Below, piece by piece: positions 1 to 7,229 of a DNA stretch of 11,744 nucleotides (position 1 is its first letter; the number at the start of each line of letters is the position of its first letter). Under the pieces are notes generated by a model, which had not been told where the DNA came from, did no database searches, and was given only the letters and a program-made list of their open reading frames with translations. A program made the position numbers and the translations under genes. The DNA comes from Lentisphaeria bacterium (GTDB taxonomy: Bacteria; Verrucomicrobiota; Lentisphaeria; Oligosphaerales; Oligosphaeraceae): contig JAEEXV010000231.1 in NCBI GenBank assembly GCA_016287975.1, positions 1 to 11,744 of the forward strand, read 5' to 3'.

Positions 1-63
1 GGATCTTCCGGATTTCCCGGATCTTCCGGATTTCCCGGATCTTCCGGATTTCCCGGATTTCCC
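1..63. repeat. 18-bp tandem repeat, 3.5 copies
   Basis: Three identical 18-bp units (1-18, 19-36, 37-54) are followed by a 9-bp half unit (55-63). Each unit is two related 9-mers, GGATCTTCC and GGATTTCCC, so the array is also an imperfect 9-bp repeat. It begins at the window edge and may continue to the left. It runs directly into the first copy of the 78-80-bp repeat. No gene in this stretch is convincing. Confidence 0.9.
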
Positions 64-376
64 AGCCCCCGCATTTTCCCCGCGTGTGCCGGCGGGCTTG
101 CCCGCCGGTAAAGCCCCGATCTCCCGCCACCATAATCACCCAGCCCCCGCATTTTCCCCGCGTGCGCCGGCGGGGAAGCCCGCCGGAATGCCCCCGAAGA
201 TGCGCCACCCCGGGCTTTCCCAGCCCCCGCATTTACCCGGCGTGTGCCGGCGGGCTTGCCCGCCGGTAAAGCCCCGATCTCCCGCCACCAAAATCACCCA
301 GCCCCCGCATTTACCCCGCATGTGCCGGCGGGCTTGTCCGCCGGAATGCCCCCCGCGGGTGCGCCGCCCTGTCCAG
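61..376. repeat. Four tandem copies of a 78-80-bp palindrome-bearing repeat
   Basis: Copies start at 61, 139, 219 and 297, each opening with CCCAGCCCCCGCATTT; the spacings are 78, 80 and 78 bp. Each carries a GC-rich inverted repeat about 28 bp from its start. In copies 1 and 3 this is a perfect 9-bp stem, CCGGCGGGC / GCCCGCCGG, around a TT loop (89-108 and 247-266). Copy 2 (167-186) and copy 4 (325-344) each have one mismatched pair. Copies 1 and 3 also agree closely over their second half, while copies 2 and 4 diverge there. The end of copy 4 is approximate. The array resembles REP/BIME-type intergenic elements. An open frame runs through it into the next gene, but that is expected in stop-poor GC-rich DNA. 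Confidence 0.85.
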
Positions 377-381
377 CCGCG

Positions 382-401
382 CCGGCGGGCAAGCCCGCCG
401 A
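382..401. repeat. Fifth, isolated copy of the GC-rich palindrome
   Basis: This has the same core as the upstream array: CGGCGGGC (383-390), an AA loop, and GCCCGCCG (393-400). It lacks the flanking sequence of the 78-80-bp unit. It shows that the palindrome can occur apart from the tandem repeat, as expected for a dispersed REP-like element. Confidence 0.7.
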
Positions 402-424
402 CACACGAAATCCCCCGTTCTGTG

Positions 425-444
425 GCGGGCCGTTCTCGGCCCGC
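425..444. other. Perfect GC-rich hairpin upstream of the DUF3604 gene
   Basis: GCGGGCCG (425-432) pairs perfectly with CGGCCCGC (437-444) around a TTCT loop. The sequence is unrelated to the CCGGCGGGC palindromes. No T-tract follows on either strand, so it is not a standard intrinsic terminator. It could end transcription from an upstream gene, be a second type of dispersed palindrome, or form in the 5' leader of the gene starting at 488. Confidence 0.55.
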
Positions 445-487
445 GTCCCCGCGTCCCTTGAAAAAATCCCCCTGCTTTCTTAGCGCC

Positions 488-2200
488 ATGCAATTCCTCT
501 TCTCCCAGCCTTTCACGCATGTCCACTTCTTCCGCATCCAGGACTGGCGGTGCCAGGCCGAGCCCACCTCCGCCATGCGCTGGCGTGCCGCCCTCGACGG
601 CGACGCCCTCCCTGGCGCCACGCCCCGCCTGACCCTCGACTTCGAGGGCGCCGCCCCCTCCGGCGGCGGCACCTTCCTCTTCGCCTTCCCCGCCCTCGCC
701 AAGGACACGGCCCCCGCCATCACCAGCGATTCCCCCGAGTGGAACTGGCAGTGGCCCGTCCTCGAAGTCCGCACCCCCTGCACCAGACTGGAAATCGCCG
801 ACTTCCCCCTGCCCGCCCTGCCAGGCAGGCTCTACCTCGAAAACTACTGCCGCCTCCCCGACGGACGCATCCTCCGCGCGCCCGAGGCCGTCGTGAACGT
901 CGAGGACACCCCCGCTGCCTCCGTCCAGGCCTATCTCAGCAGCAACTTCGAGGGCGGATTGCTCCGCTACAGTATCGTCGCCGAGCAGGACGACGCCCAC
1001 CACTGGATGCCCGACCGCAACTACAACGGCCCCGCCGAAGTGCGCCTCGGCCAGCAGACACTCGCCGTGCAACTCCGCCACGGCATCGCGCAGGGCGCCA
1101 TCCCGCTGCCCTCCCGCAGCGGCTTCGCCGCCGAGGTCACCTCGGGCGCCCTCGACGGCGTCGGCAACTGGGTCGATCCCGCGTTCACCGACGGGCTCCC
1201 CTATTCGATCTTCTGGGGCGACATCCACGTCCACAGCCGCGAATCCGACGGCGAAGGCGACCCCGAGACCGTCGTCTCCCGCGCCCGCGACTGGCTCCAC
1301 CTGGATTTCATGGCCTTCAACGAACACATCGAGAACTCGCTCGCCTGGCGCCCCTGGAACGCCGACAAGTGGAAGCGCCTCCGCGCCGTCTACGAGACCG
1401 CCACCCAGAACGGATCCTTCGTCATCATCCCGGGCTTCGAATTCCGCAGCTACTGCAATCTCTGGTGCTTCAACGACGAATACACCGACTTCATCTCCGT
1501 CGCGGAAACCCTCGACAACGCACACTACCCCAAGGGCAAGGACGACCCCGTCTATCCGCAGCAGCAGGCCGACGCGCAGCGCCACATCGCCGAATTCGCC
1601 GCCCGCCCTGGCTGGCTCGTCGGCTACCACCGACTCGAAAACCTCCACGCCACCCTCGGATACATGCCCACTCCCGTCCAGTATCTCCAGATGGCCCACT
1701 ACAAGCGCCCGCCCGAGACTGGCAGCGACGAATACCTCCTGCGCGGCGACCGCGTCGGCTTCTTCGGCTCCACCGACACCCACATCGGCCTGCCGGGACT
1801 CCCATTCAAGCCCGACCGCACCGCCCAGTCAGGCCTCACCGCCATCTACGCCGAGCGCCTCGACCGCGACAGCCTCCACGAGGCACTCCTCCAGCGCCGC
1901 ACCTACGCCACCATGGGCTCCCGCACCCTCCTCGACTTCCGCCTCAACGGCGCACTCATGGGCAGCGTCCTCGCCCTCCCCGACGGCGCCCCCATCGAAA
2001 TCACCGTCCGCGCCGCAGGACGCGAACGCCTCGCGGGCCTCGAAATCGTCTCAGGCGGACAGGATATCGCCCACCTCGACTGCGACGGAACCGCCGTCGA
2101 GCACACCTTCCGATTCACCCGAAAAGGCCCTGGCGAACAATACTTCTTCGCCCGCGTCCATCTCGCCGACGGCCGCATGGCCTGGAACAGCCCCGTCTAG
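488..2200 (+). CDS. DUF3604 family protein with a PHP-like metal site
   Basis: A 570-residue protein of the DUF3604 family, predicted to be a metal-dependent hydrolase of the PHP (polymerase and histidinol phosphatase) type; the substrate is unknown. The N-terminal ~235 residues look like a beta-rich accessory region. The metal site shows as WGDIHVHS (H247, H249), D254, FNEH (E279, H280), GFEF (E318), GYH (H381) and STDTH (D430, H432). The family's C-terminal signature follows: RRTYATMGSRTLLDF and then LNGALMG. There is no signal peptide or TM segment, so the protein is probably cytoplasmic. The ATG at 488 was chosen because the open frame upstream runs only through the palindromic repeats; there is no clear Shine-Dalgarno sequence. 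Codons are strongly C-ending. The gene stands alone and converges on the BspA-like gene. The family call is firm, the reaction is not known. Confidence 0.88.
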   Translation: MQFLFSQPFTHVHFFRIQDWRCQAEPTSAMRWRAALDGDALPGATPRLTLDFEGAAPSGGGTFLFAFPALAKDTAPAITSDSPEWNWQWPVLEVRTPCTRLEIADFPLPALPGRLYLENYCRLPDGRILRAPEAVVNVEDTPAASVQAYLSSNFEGGLLRYSIVAEQDDAHHWMPDRNYNGPAEVRLGQQTLAVQLRHGIAQGAIPLPSRSGFAAEVTSGALDGVGNWVDPAFTDGLPYSIFWGDIHVHSRESDGEGDPETVVSRARDWLHLDFMAFNEHIENSLAWRPWNADKWKRLRAVYETATQNGSFVIIPGFEFRSYCNLWCFNDEYTDFISVAETLDNAHYPKGKDDPVYPQQQADAQRHIAEFAARPGWLVGYHRLENLHATLGYMPTPVQYLQMAHYKRPPETGSDEYLLRGDRVGFFGSTDTHIGLPGLPFKPDRTAQSGLTAIYAERLDRDSLHEALLQRRTYATMGSRTLLDFRLNGALMGSVLALPDGAPIEITVRAAGRERLAGLEIVSGGQDIAHLDCDGTAVEHTFRFTRKGPGEQYFFARVHLADGRMAWNSPV

Positions 2201-2243
2201 GTGACCGAGCCTTAAACGGACGCACCGTATGAATACTATAAGA

Positions 2244-2280
2244 CACACCTAGGGCGGCTATATGCCGCCCTGGGCGTGTG
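2244..2280. terminator. Hairpin between two convergent genes, probably bidirectional terminator
   Basis: An 8-bp perfect stem, AGGGCGGC (2251-2258) with GCCGCCCT (2264-2271), closes a TATAT loop. It can extend through CACACCT and GGGCGTGTG with a small bulge. It lies in the 96-bp gap between the stop codons at 2200 (+) and 2297 (-), where a shared terminator is expected. Neither strand has a good T-run after the stem, which lowers confidence in intrinsic termination. Confidence 0.6.
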
Positions 2281-2296
2281 GGGATGGGATTGCGCC

Positions 2297-5200
2297 TTAC
2301 GGCAAGGCGAGCAGGAGGGATGAGGCATCGGTGCTGACAAAGCCATCTGCGGCGGCGGTCGCACCGTCGGGAAGAATCACCTGCAGAGCACTCTCGGAGG
2401 AATGGATTGTCGTTCCAGGCAGGATGTCGATGCTCCACGGCATCTCGCTTAGCAGTGCCACTTCACAATCGGGCTCCGCGGTCGCGAGGAACGCGGCTTC
2501 GGCTGCGGACCCAACCACATGGAGAGAATGCTCTTCCCCGTCTGCCGTCCTCCAATTCACCGTGAAGCCCCGTCCGCTCCCAGTGGATGCCGTGCCACGC
2601 GACACTGCATCGGCCTTCAGCGTTTTTGGAGAACCATATAAGCCGTCAAAATAGACGGTATACAACGCGGTGACCGGGCACCCGTCCACCGGGTAGACCG
2701 CGCGGATGACGATGGGCTCTACAGACGCAGTTTTGCCCACAGTCAGCAGGCCGTTCTTGTCGATTTTCGCGTATTTGCCCCCGTATGCGATGCTCCAGGT
2801 CGGCGTTACCGCATACTCGCCATCCAAAATGGCATCATAGCGCACCTTGTCGCCGCAGGCGATGTACTCGGGCCCGTCGATCTCCAGTTCCCAACCGTCA
2901 TATTCGAAGTGCGTCACGGGGATGGGAACCCCCTTCGCTGTCTCGCCGAAATACCCATACCAGGAGGCATGGACCTTGGTCTTGTTCTGGAGAACCGACC
3001 ACGCATAATCCATCTCTTCGTCCCCCAGGAAGTAGATGTCAAGCAGTTTGGTGCATTTGTCGAAGGCGCCCCAGCCAAGATACTCGACACTGGCGGGAAT
3101 GACGATGGAGGAAAGCTTGGCGCATCCGTAGAATGCATCTGCGCCGATTGTTGTCAGCGAGGCGGGAAGCGCCAACGACGCCAGAGCCTTGCAGTTGTAG
3201 AAAGCATAGGACCCTATGCTTTCAAGGTATTCTGGAAGAATGACAGAAGTTAGTTTCGTGCAATTATAAAACGCGCCGGTCTCAATGGAGGTGATACTAT
3301 AAGGAAGGAGTATTTCGACCAGCGAGGTGCAGCCCTCAAATGCGTACGCACCGATGCATTCTATGGTATCCGGGAGAATGACCTGGGACAGTTTCTTGCA
3401 GTTGTAGAAAGTCTCGTCTTCAATCACGGTGATGCCGTCGGGAATGCGGATTTGCGAGAGGTTCACGCAGCCCGCGAATGCGTCTTCACCAAGGGAACGC
3501 ACTGTTTCGGGAAGGTTGATGGTGGCGAGTGAGGAACAATTTTTGAAGGCGTCGTCTTCAATCCTCTCGACTGTCGGGGACAGGACAATGGACTTGAGTT
3601 TCGAGCAATCCCAAAAGGCTCCCTCGCAAATGGTTGTCACGCCCACTGGAACGGTGAAGGTTCCTGCAGGAGATCCAGCCATGGAAATCAACGACGTGCC
3701 GTCCTTGCTGAAAAGCACATTGCCGGTTGCCTTATACGTCTGATTCCCGGAGGAGACAGTCAGGCTTTTCATCCCCGTGCAACCTGCAAACGCGCCGCCG
3801 CCAATGACTTCAACTGTAGCCGGGATAGACAAGCTCGCCAGTGCGGCGCATCCTCCAAAGGCATCCACCCCGATTTCCACAACGCCAGCCGACAACGGAA
3901 AACTTTTCAGCTTCTTGCATCCGGCAAAGGCACTGTCGGAAATGGTCGTCAGATCGCCCCCCCATGGAATGGTGACGGTAGTCAGAGCGGTGCAGTCCTC
4001 AAAGGCACTTTCGCCAATGGTTTCAAGGGAAGACGGAAGAACCAGCGCCTTCAGTTTGGTGCAATCGGCTGCCGCATATTGTTTGATGGAAACGACGTCT
4101 CTACGCACTTCCAAGGTTCCTGTAAACGCTCCCGGCACACACAGTAACTCCGTCCCTTCACCGTTGTACAGTACATTGCCAAAAGCGCTGTAATTTTCGT
4201 TTTCAGGGTCAACGGTAATGGATTTAAGCGACTTGCAATAGGAAAATGCACCTTCTCCAATATAACTCACATTCGCAGGAAGATGGACGGAATTGAGAGA
4301 TGAACAGTCCGCAAAGGCATACTCGGCAATTCCAAAGCCACAAGCATCATTTCCTCCACCCAAATCAAGCGTCTTTAGTTTGACACAATTTGCAAAAGCA
4401 TCCCCCCCAATCCAGATATCGTTCCATTCGTGAATAAAACTGACAGCTTTCAAGGAAGAACAACCATAAAAAGCACTATCGCCGACTTCACATCGGATGG
4501 GGGAGATGGTCGTCAATTTCTCGCAGGAAAAAAAAGCTGTCCCGTCAATAGAATCGCACGACAGCAGATTGACGGTGGTCAAGGATGGACACACGGCAAA
4601 CGCCCCCCAACCAATCCTCCCCGTCGCAATGGTGGCTGATTTCAGTTTTGGCATTCTCCGAAACGCACTGTCACCAACATGGGTCAATTCCCCATCCAGC
4701 ATGGGAGGGATGGTGATGGAGGTGGCATTGGCATTGACCGGCCCGGTAATCAGAATCCCATCGTCATCGTATTCGTATTCGACGTCAACGGGGAGCGTCT
4801 TGACGGTCGCGCCCCCAAAAAACTCCCCGTCATACCAACCGTTGCTCTCGTAACCTTTCACAATGACTTTAGAAGAGAAGCGCACGCCCTCTCCAAACTC
4901 ATTCTCCCAGATCTCCGGCTCCCCCCCGAAGAAGGTGATGCTCTTAAGACCAGTGCACCCGCGGAATGCCGTGTCATACATATACCAACAGCCGGGACTG
5001 ACCGTGATGGACTTGAGGGCCTTGCATCCCCAGAACACCCCGTCATTAAGCCCCCCTTCCTCAAGATCAATATAATCTATGGAAGCAAGACCGGTGCAGT
5101 CGCAGAAGGCAAAGGCACCAATGGCCTCCAATCTGCGGGGCAGGACAATGGATTTGATCTTGGTGCATCCTTCGAAGGCGCCTGCGCCGATGTTACGAAC

Positions 5201-5752
5201 AAAACCGGGCACCGTGAAGGTGCCGGACACCCCCGCCGGCGGCGCCGCCACCAAAGTGCTCTCACTATCATACAAAACCCCGTCAATCACCCGATAGTAT
5301 TCATTGCCGGCAGCAACGACGATGCTCTTCAGCGACTTGCACCCCGCAAACGGGCCGTCCCCATCCTCAAAATTATAGCAGTCGATATATTCGACGGAAG
5401 TGGGGATGGTGATGGAAGTCAAGGCGGTGCAACCATAGAAAGCGCCCTGCATGATCGTCGTGACTGAATTGGGGATGGAAACGCTCTTCAACTTGGTGCA
5501 CTCCTCAAAGGCGTATTCACCGATGGCGGTGACTGGATAACCATTGATGGAGGGAGGGATCGAGGCCGCAGTGATGCCAGGCACTACCCCCGTAATGGTG
5601 ATTTCCCCATCCTGTCGAGTGTAGTAGAAATGACCATAGGGATAGTCCGCCGCCGCAAAATGCGCCGACAGGAAAACGGAAGCGGACACGAGCAGCAGCC
5701 AAAGCGGGAAGGAAAAACAATGGACAGGGCGGTTCATTGCGGTTGATCTCAT
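2297..5752 (-). CDS. Secreted BspA-like leucine-rich-repeat protein
   Basis: A 1151-residue exported protein built from about 28 LRR_5 (BspA/TpLRR-type) repeats with the pattern IGxxAFxxCxxLxSIxIPxxV, roughly 23 residues each. The family is linked to surface adhesion and protein binding. The N-terminus is a signal peptide: a short polar stretch, then a hydrophobic core (PLWLLLVSASVFLSA), with cleavage likely near AHFAA/ADYP. Three inserts of the form GNxxY..xGVLY..T.L.P.G..G.F break the array, and a short beta-rich insert (YEYDDDGILITGP) separates two blocks. Residues ~960-1037 resemble a Big_2 Ig-like domain (PTWSIAYGGKYAKIDKNG). The last ~115 residues are not recognised and show no TM, LPXTG or PEP-CTERM signal. 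ATG 5752 was preferred over ATG 5821, which lies inside the likely promoter; ATG 5737 is also possible. No strong ribosome site was seen. By eye its base composition is more AT-rich than its neighbours. Confidence 0.88.
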   Translation of the reverse strand: MRSTAMNRPVHCFSFPLWLLLVSASVFLSAHFAAADYPYGHFYYTRQDGEITITGVVPGITAASIPPSINGYPVTAIGEYAFEECTKLKSVSIPNSVTTIMQGAFYGCTALTSITIPTSVEYIDCYNFEDGDGPFAGCKSLKSIVVAAGNEYYRVIDGVLYDSESTLVAAPPAGVSGTFTVPGFVRNIGAGAFEGCTKIKSIVLPRRLEAIGAFAFCDCTGLASIDYIDLEEGGLNDGVFWGCKALKSITVSPGCWYMYDTAFRGCTGLKSITFFGGEPEIWENEFGEGVRFSSKVIVKGYESNGWYDGEFFGGATVKTLPVDVEYEYDDDGILITGPVNANATSITIPPMLDGELTHVGDSAFRRMPKLKSATIATGRIGWGAFAVCPSLTTVNLLSCDSIDGTAFFSCEKLTTISPIRCEVGDSAFYGCSSLKAVSFIHEWNDIWIGGDAFANCVKLKTLDLGGGNDACGFGIAEYAFADCSSLNSVHLPANVSYIGEGAFSYCKSLKSITVDPENENYSAFGNVLYNGEGTELLCVPGAFTGTLEVRRDVVSIKQYAAADCTKLKALVLPSSLETIGESAFEDCTALTTVTIPWGGDLTTISDSAFAGCKKLKSFPLSAGVVEIGVDAFGGCAALASLSIPATVEVIGGGAFAGCTGMKSLTVSSGNQTYKATGNVLFSKDGTSLISMAGSPAGTFTVPVGVTTICEGAFWDCSKLKSIVLSPTVERIEDDAFKNCSSLATINLPETVRSLGEDAFAGCVNLSQIRIPDGITVIEDETFYNCKKLSQVILPDTIECIGAYAFEGCTSLVEILLPYSITSIETGAFYNCTKLTSVILPEYLESIGSYAFYNCKALASLALPASLTTIGADAFYGCAKLSSIVIPASVEYLGWGAFDKCTKLLDIYFLGDEEMDYAWSVLQNKTKVHASWYGYFGETAKGVPIPVTHFEYDGWELEIDGPEYIACGDKVRYDAILDGEYAVTPTWSIAYGGKYAKIDKNGLLTVGKTASVEPIVIRAVYPVDGCPVTALYTVYFDGLYGSPKTLKADAVSRGTASTGSGRGFTVNWRTADGEEHSLHVVGSAAEAAFLATAEPDCEVALLSEMPWSIDILPGTTIHSSESALQVILPDGATAAADGFVSTDASSLLLALP

Positions 5753-5808
5753 AGGAATACCACGGTTGGTAAATGAAGAAAAACGTGACAACTGGAAGCG
5801 GAAATAGA

Positions 5809-5837
5809 GTAATATAACCATGAATTCTTTTTTTCAA
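5809..5837 (-). promoter_or_regulatory. Possible sigma70-type promoter of the BspA-like gene
   Basis: Read on the - strand, TTGAAA (5837-5832) is followed after 17 nt by TATTAC (5814-5809), or after 15 nt by TATATT (5816-5811). Transcription would start near 5800, about 50 nt before the chosen ATG at 5752 and downstream of the in-frame ATG at 5821. This argues for the later start. The region is AT-rich compared with its surroundings. The assignment rests on consensus match alone. Confidence 0.4.
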
Positions 5838-5927
5838 GTCGGGTGAAACCAAACAGTCGACGCCCCCCGACGCTGAAATGGTGCTATCTTATTACGAAAT
5901 GCAATTCTCATTTGCCGCACTTCTGCC

Positions 5928-6590
5928 ATGCCTCGTCCCGCCCCGATTTCAACCGCCGACGCCAAACGACGGCGACGGCGACGCACTTTCCTCGCCACAG
6001 CCACCATCGCCCTCCTCGGACTCCTCCCGCTCTTCTGGGCCAACTGGAGCATCCACCGCCGCGACGCCCGCGTCCACGACGACCTGGAGGCCCTCCCCGC
6101 CCGTGAATACGGCCTCGTCCTGGGGACGACGCGCATCACCCGCAAGGGCCAGCTCAACTGGTTCTTCACCTACCGCATCGAGGCCGCCGTGCGCCTCTAC
6201 CGCGCGGGAAAGGTGCGCCGCCTCATCGTCTCCGGCGACAACCGCCGCATCGGCTACAACGAGCCCGAGGACATGAAGCAGGCGCTGCTCGATGCCGGCA
6301 TCCCCGACGACGCCATCCTCTGCGACTACGCAGGCTTCCGCACCCTCGACTCCGTCGTCCGCGCCCGCAACCTCTTCGGCGCCCGCGAACTCATCATCGT
6401 CTCCCAGCGCGACCATTGCCGACGCGCCATCTTCATCGCCGACCACCACGGCATCGACGCCGTCGGCTACGCCGCCCGAAACGTCCCCGCCCGCCACTGG
6501 CCCAAGCGCCTCCTCCGCGAACCCGCCGCCTGCCTCCTCGCCTGGCTCGACGTCACCATCCTCCACCGAAAACCGCACTTCGTCCAGTAA
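5928..6590 (+). CDS. sanA: SanA-like inner-membrane protein (DUF218/YdcF family)
   Basis: A 220-residue protein closely matching SanA, a DUF218 (ElyC/SanA/YdcF) member. In enterobacteria SanA is an inner-membrane protein tied to envelope barrier function and vancomycin tolerance; its biochemical activity is unresolved. After a very basic N-terminus (KRRRRRR, residues 13-19) comes one TM segment (~20-41), so the DUF218 domain should face the periplasm. Family motifs are clear: YGLVLGT (61-67), YRIEAAVRLYRAGKV (82-96), VSGDN (101-105), YNEPEDM (110-116), DYAGFRTLDSVVRAR (133-147), IIVSQRDHCRRAIFIA (156-171) and GIDAVGY (175-181). It is about 20 residues shorter than the E. coli protein, lacking the C-terminal tail. 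No Shine-Dalgarno sequence was seen before the ATG. It diverges from the BspA-like gene and converges on the Sel1 gene, so it is probably transcribed alone. Confidence 0.9.
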   Translation: MPRPAPISTADAKRRRRRRTFLATATIALLGLLPLFWANWSIHRRDARVHDDLEALPAREYGLVLGTTRITRKGQLNWFFTYRIEAAVRLYRAGKVRRLIVSGDNRRIGYNEPEDMKQALLDAGIPDDAILCDYAGFRTLDSVVRARNLFGARELIIVSQRDHCRRAIFIADHHGIDAVGYAARNVPARHWPKRLLREPAACLLAWLDVTILHRKPHFVQ

Positions 6591-6632
6591 CCCCCGCCTG
6601 GAAGAAGTCCTCCCGTCTCCGCGTGCCCGCCC

Positions 6633-7199
6633 TTATTTGCCGATGCCTCCGGCGGCCTGTTTCATCCACTTCACGCCCTGGTTCACGCGCCGCCTGACCC
6701 CATAGTCTTGCCGCTGGATGGTCTCCAGACAATGGCGTGCCTGACCATACCCCTGCCTGATCGCCTTGCGGATCCATATCATGCCCTTGGGAAGGTTTCT
6801 TGCCACCCCCACGCCGTAGGCATAGCAAAGTCCCAATTTCAACTGGGCTTTGGCCAGCCCCCGCTCCGCCGCCTTCCGATATTGCTCAAAGGCCTTCCTG
6901 AAATTCTTCTCGACTCCACGCCCGAATTCATGGCATCGGCCCAGCAGATACTGCATTTGCGCAATGCCTGTGTTCGCGGCCTTGCGCCACCATGCCAGCG
7001 CCGCCTGGACGTCCTGCCGCACCCCAATCCCCAGGAGATGCCGACCGCCGAGCCAGAGTTGCGCCCCCGCATTGCCAGCCTGGGCCTTCTGGTGCAACTC
7101 TTTCAGCCCCGACGCCATTTCCTGCGCAGAAAGCACCGCCCCCGACACGATCAGCACAAATGCCGCCATCCTCAACAATTTCCAGTGATCCCACCACAT
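6633..7199 (-). CDS. Exported Sel1-repeat protein
   Basis: A 188-residue protein with a signal peptide (hydrophobic core ~11-24, likely cleavage after A25 in VLSA/QEM). Three Sel1 (TPR-like) repeats follow at ~43-78, 79-114 and 115-150, each with AQxxLGxxxxxGxGVxxxxxxAxxWxxKAAxxG features; the start of a fourth (YGQARHCLE) breaks down into a basic tail. Sel1 repeats form helical scaffolds for protein-protein contacts, so a binding role in the periplasm or at the cell surface is likely. The start is well supported: GGAG (7212-7209) lies 9 nt before the ATG. It is the last gene of the four-gene operon, 30 nt after the preceding stop. No terminator was evident in the 42-bp gap before the convergent sanA stop. 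Confidence 0.85.
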   Translation of the reverse strand: MWWDHWKLLRMAAFVLIVSGAVLSAQEMASGLKELHQKAQAGNAGAQLWLGGRHLLGIGVRQDVQAALAWWRKAANTGIAQMQYLLGRCHEFGRGVEKNFRKAFEQYRKAAERGLAKAQLKLGLCYAYGVGVARNLPKGMIWIRKAIRQGYGQARHCLETIQRQDYGVRRRVNQGVKWMKQAAGGIGK

Positions 7200-7229
7200 T
7201 TTTCACTTCTCCATTGACAGGAACCCGCA

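Noticed and set aside
61..376. CRISPR array
   Set aside because: The 78-80-bp units are repeated over most of their length, with no short direct repeat alternating with unique spacers, and no cas genes are nearby.
86..487. In-frame N-terminal extension of the DUF3604 gene from ATG 86
   Set aside because: The extension is translated entirely from the palindromic repeats and is Pro/Arg-rich low complexity; DUF3604 proteins do not have it. Stop codons are simply rare in this GC-rich DNA.
311..1783. Long - strand open frame (490 codons) opposite the DUF3604 gene, and a + strand one at 550-2232
   Set aside because: Both are antisense or shifted-frame shadows: Gly/Ala/Val- or Arg/Pro-rich with no domain, whereas the 488-2200 frame has a clear family signature.
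5753..5821. ATG 5821 as start of the BspA-like protein
   Set aside because: It would fall upstream of the predicted transcript start and would put 23 extra residues before a normal signal peptide.
6591..6632. Terminator between the convergent sanA and Sel1 genes
   Set aside because: No stem of useful length and no T-run could be found in the 42-bp gap.
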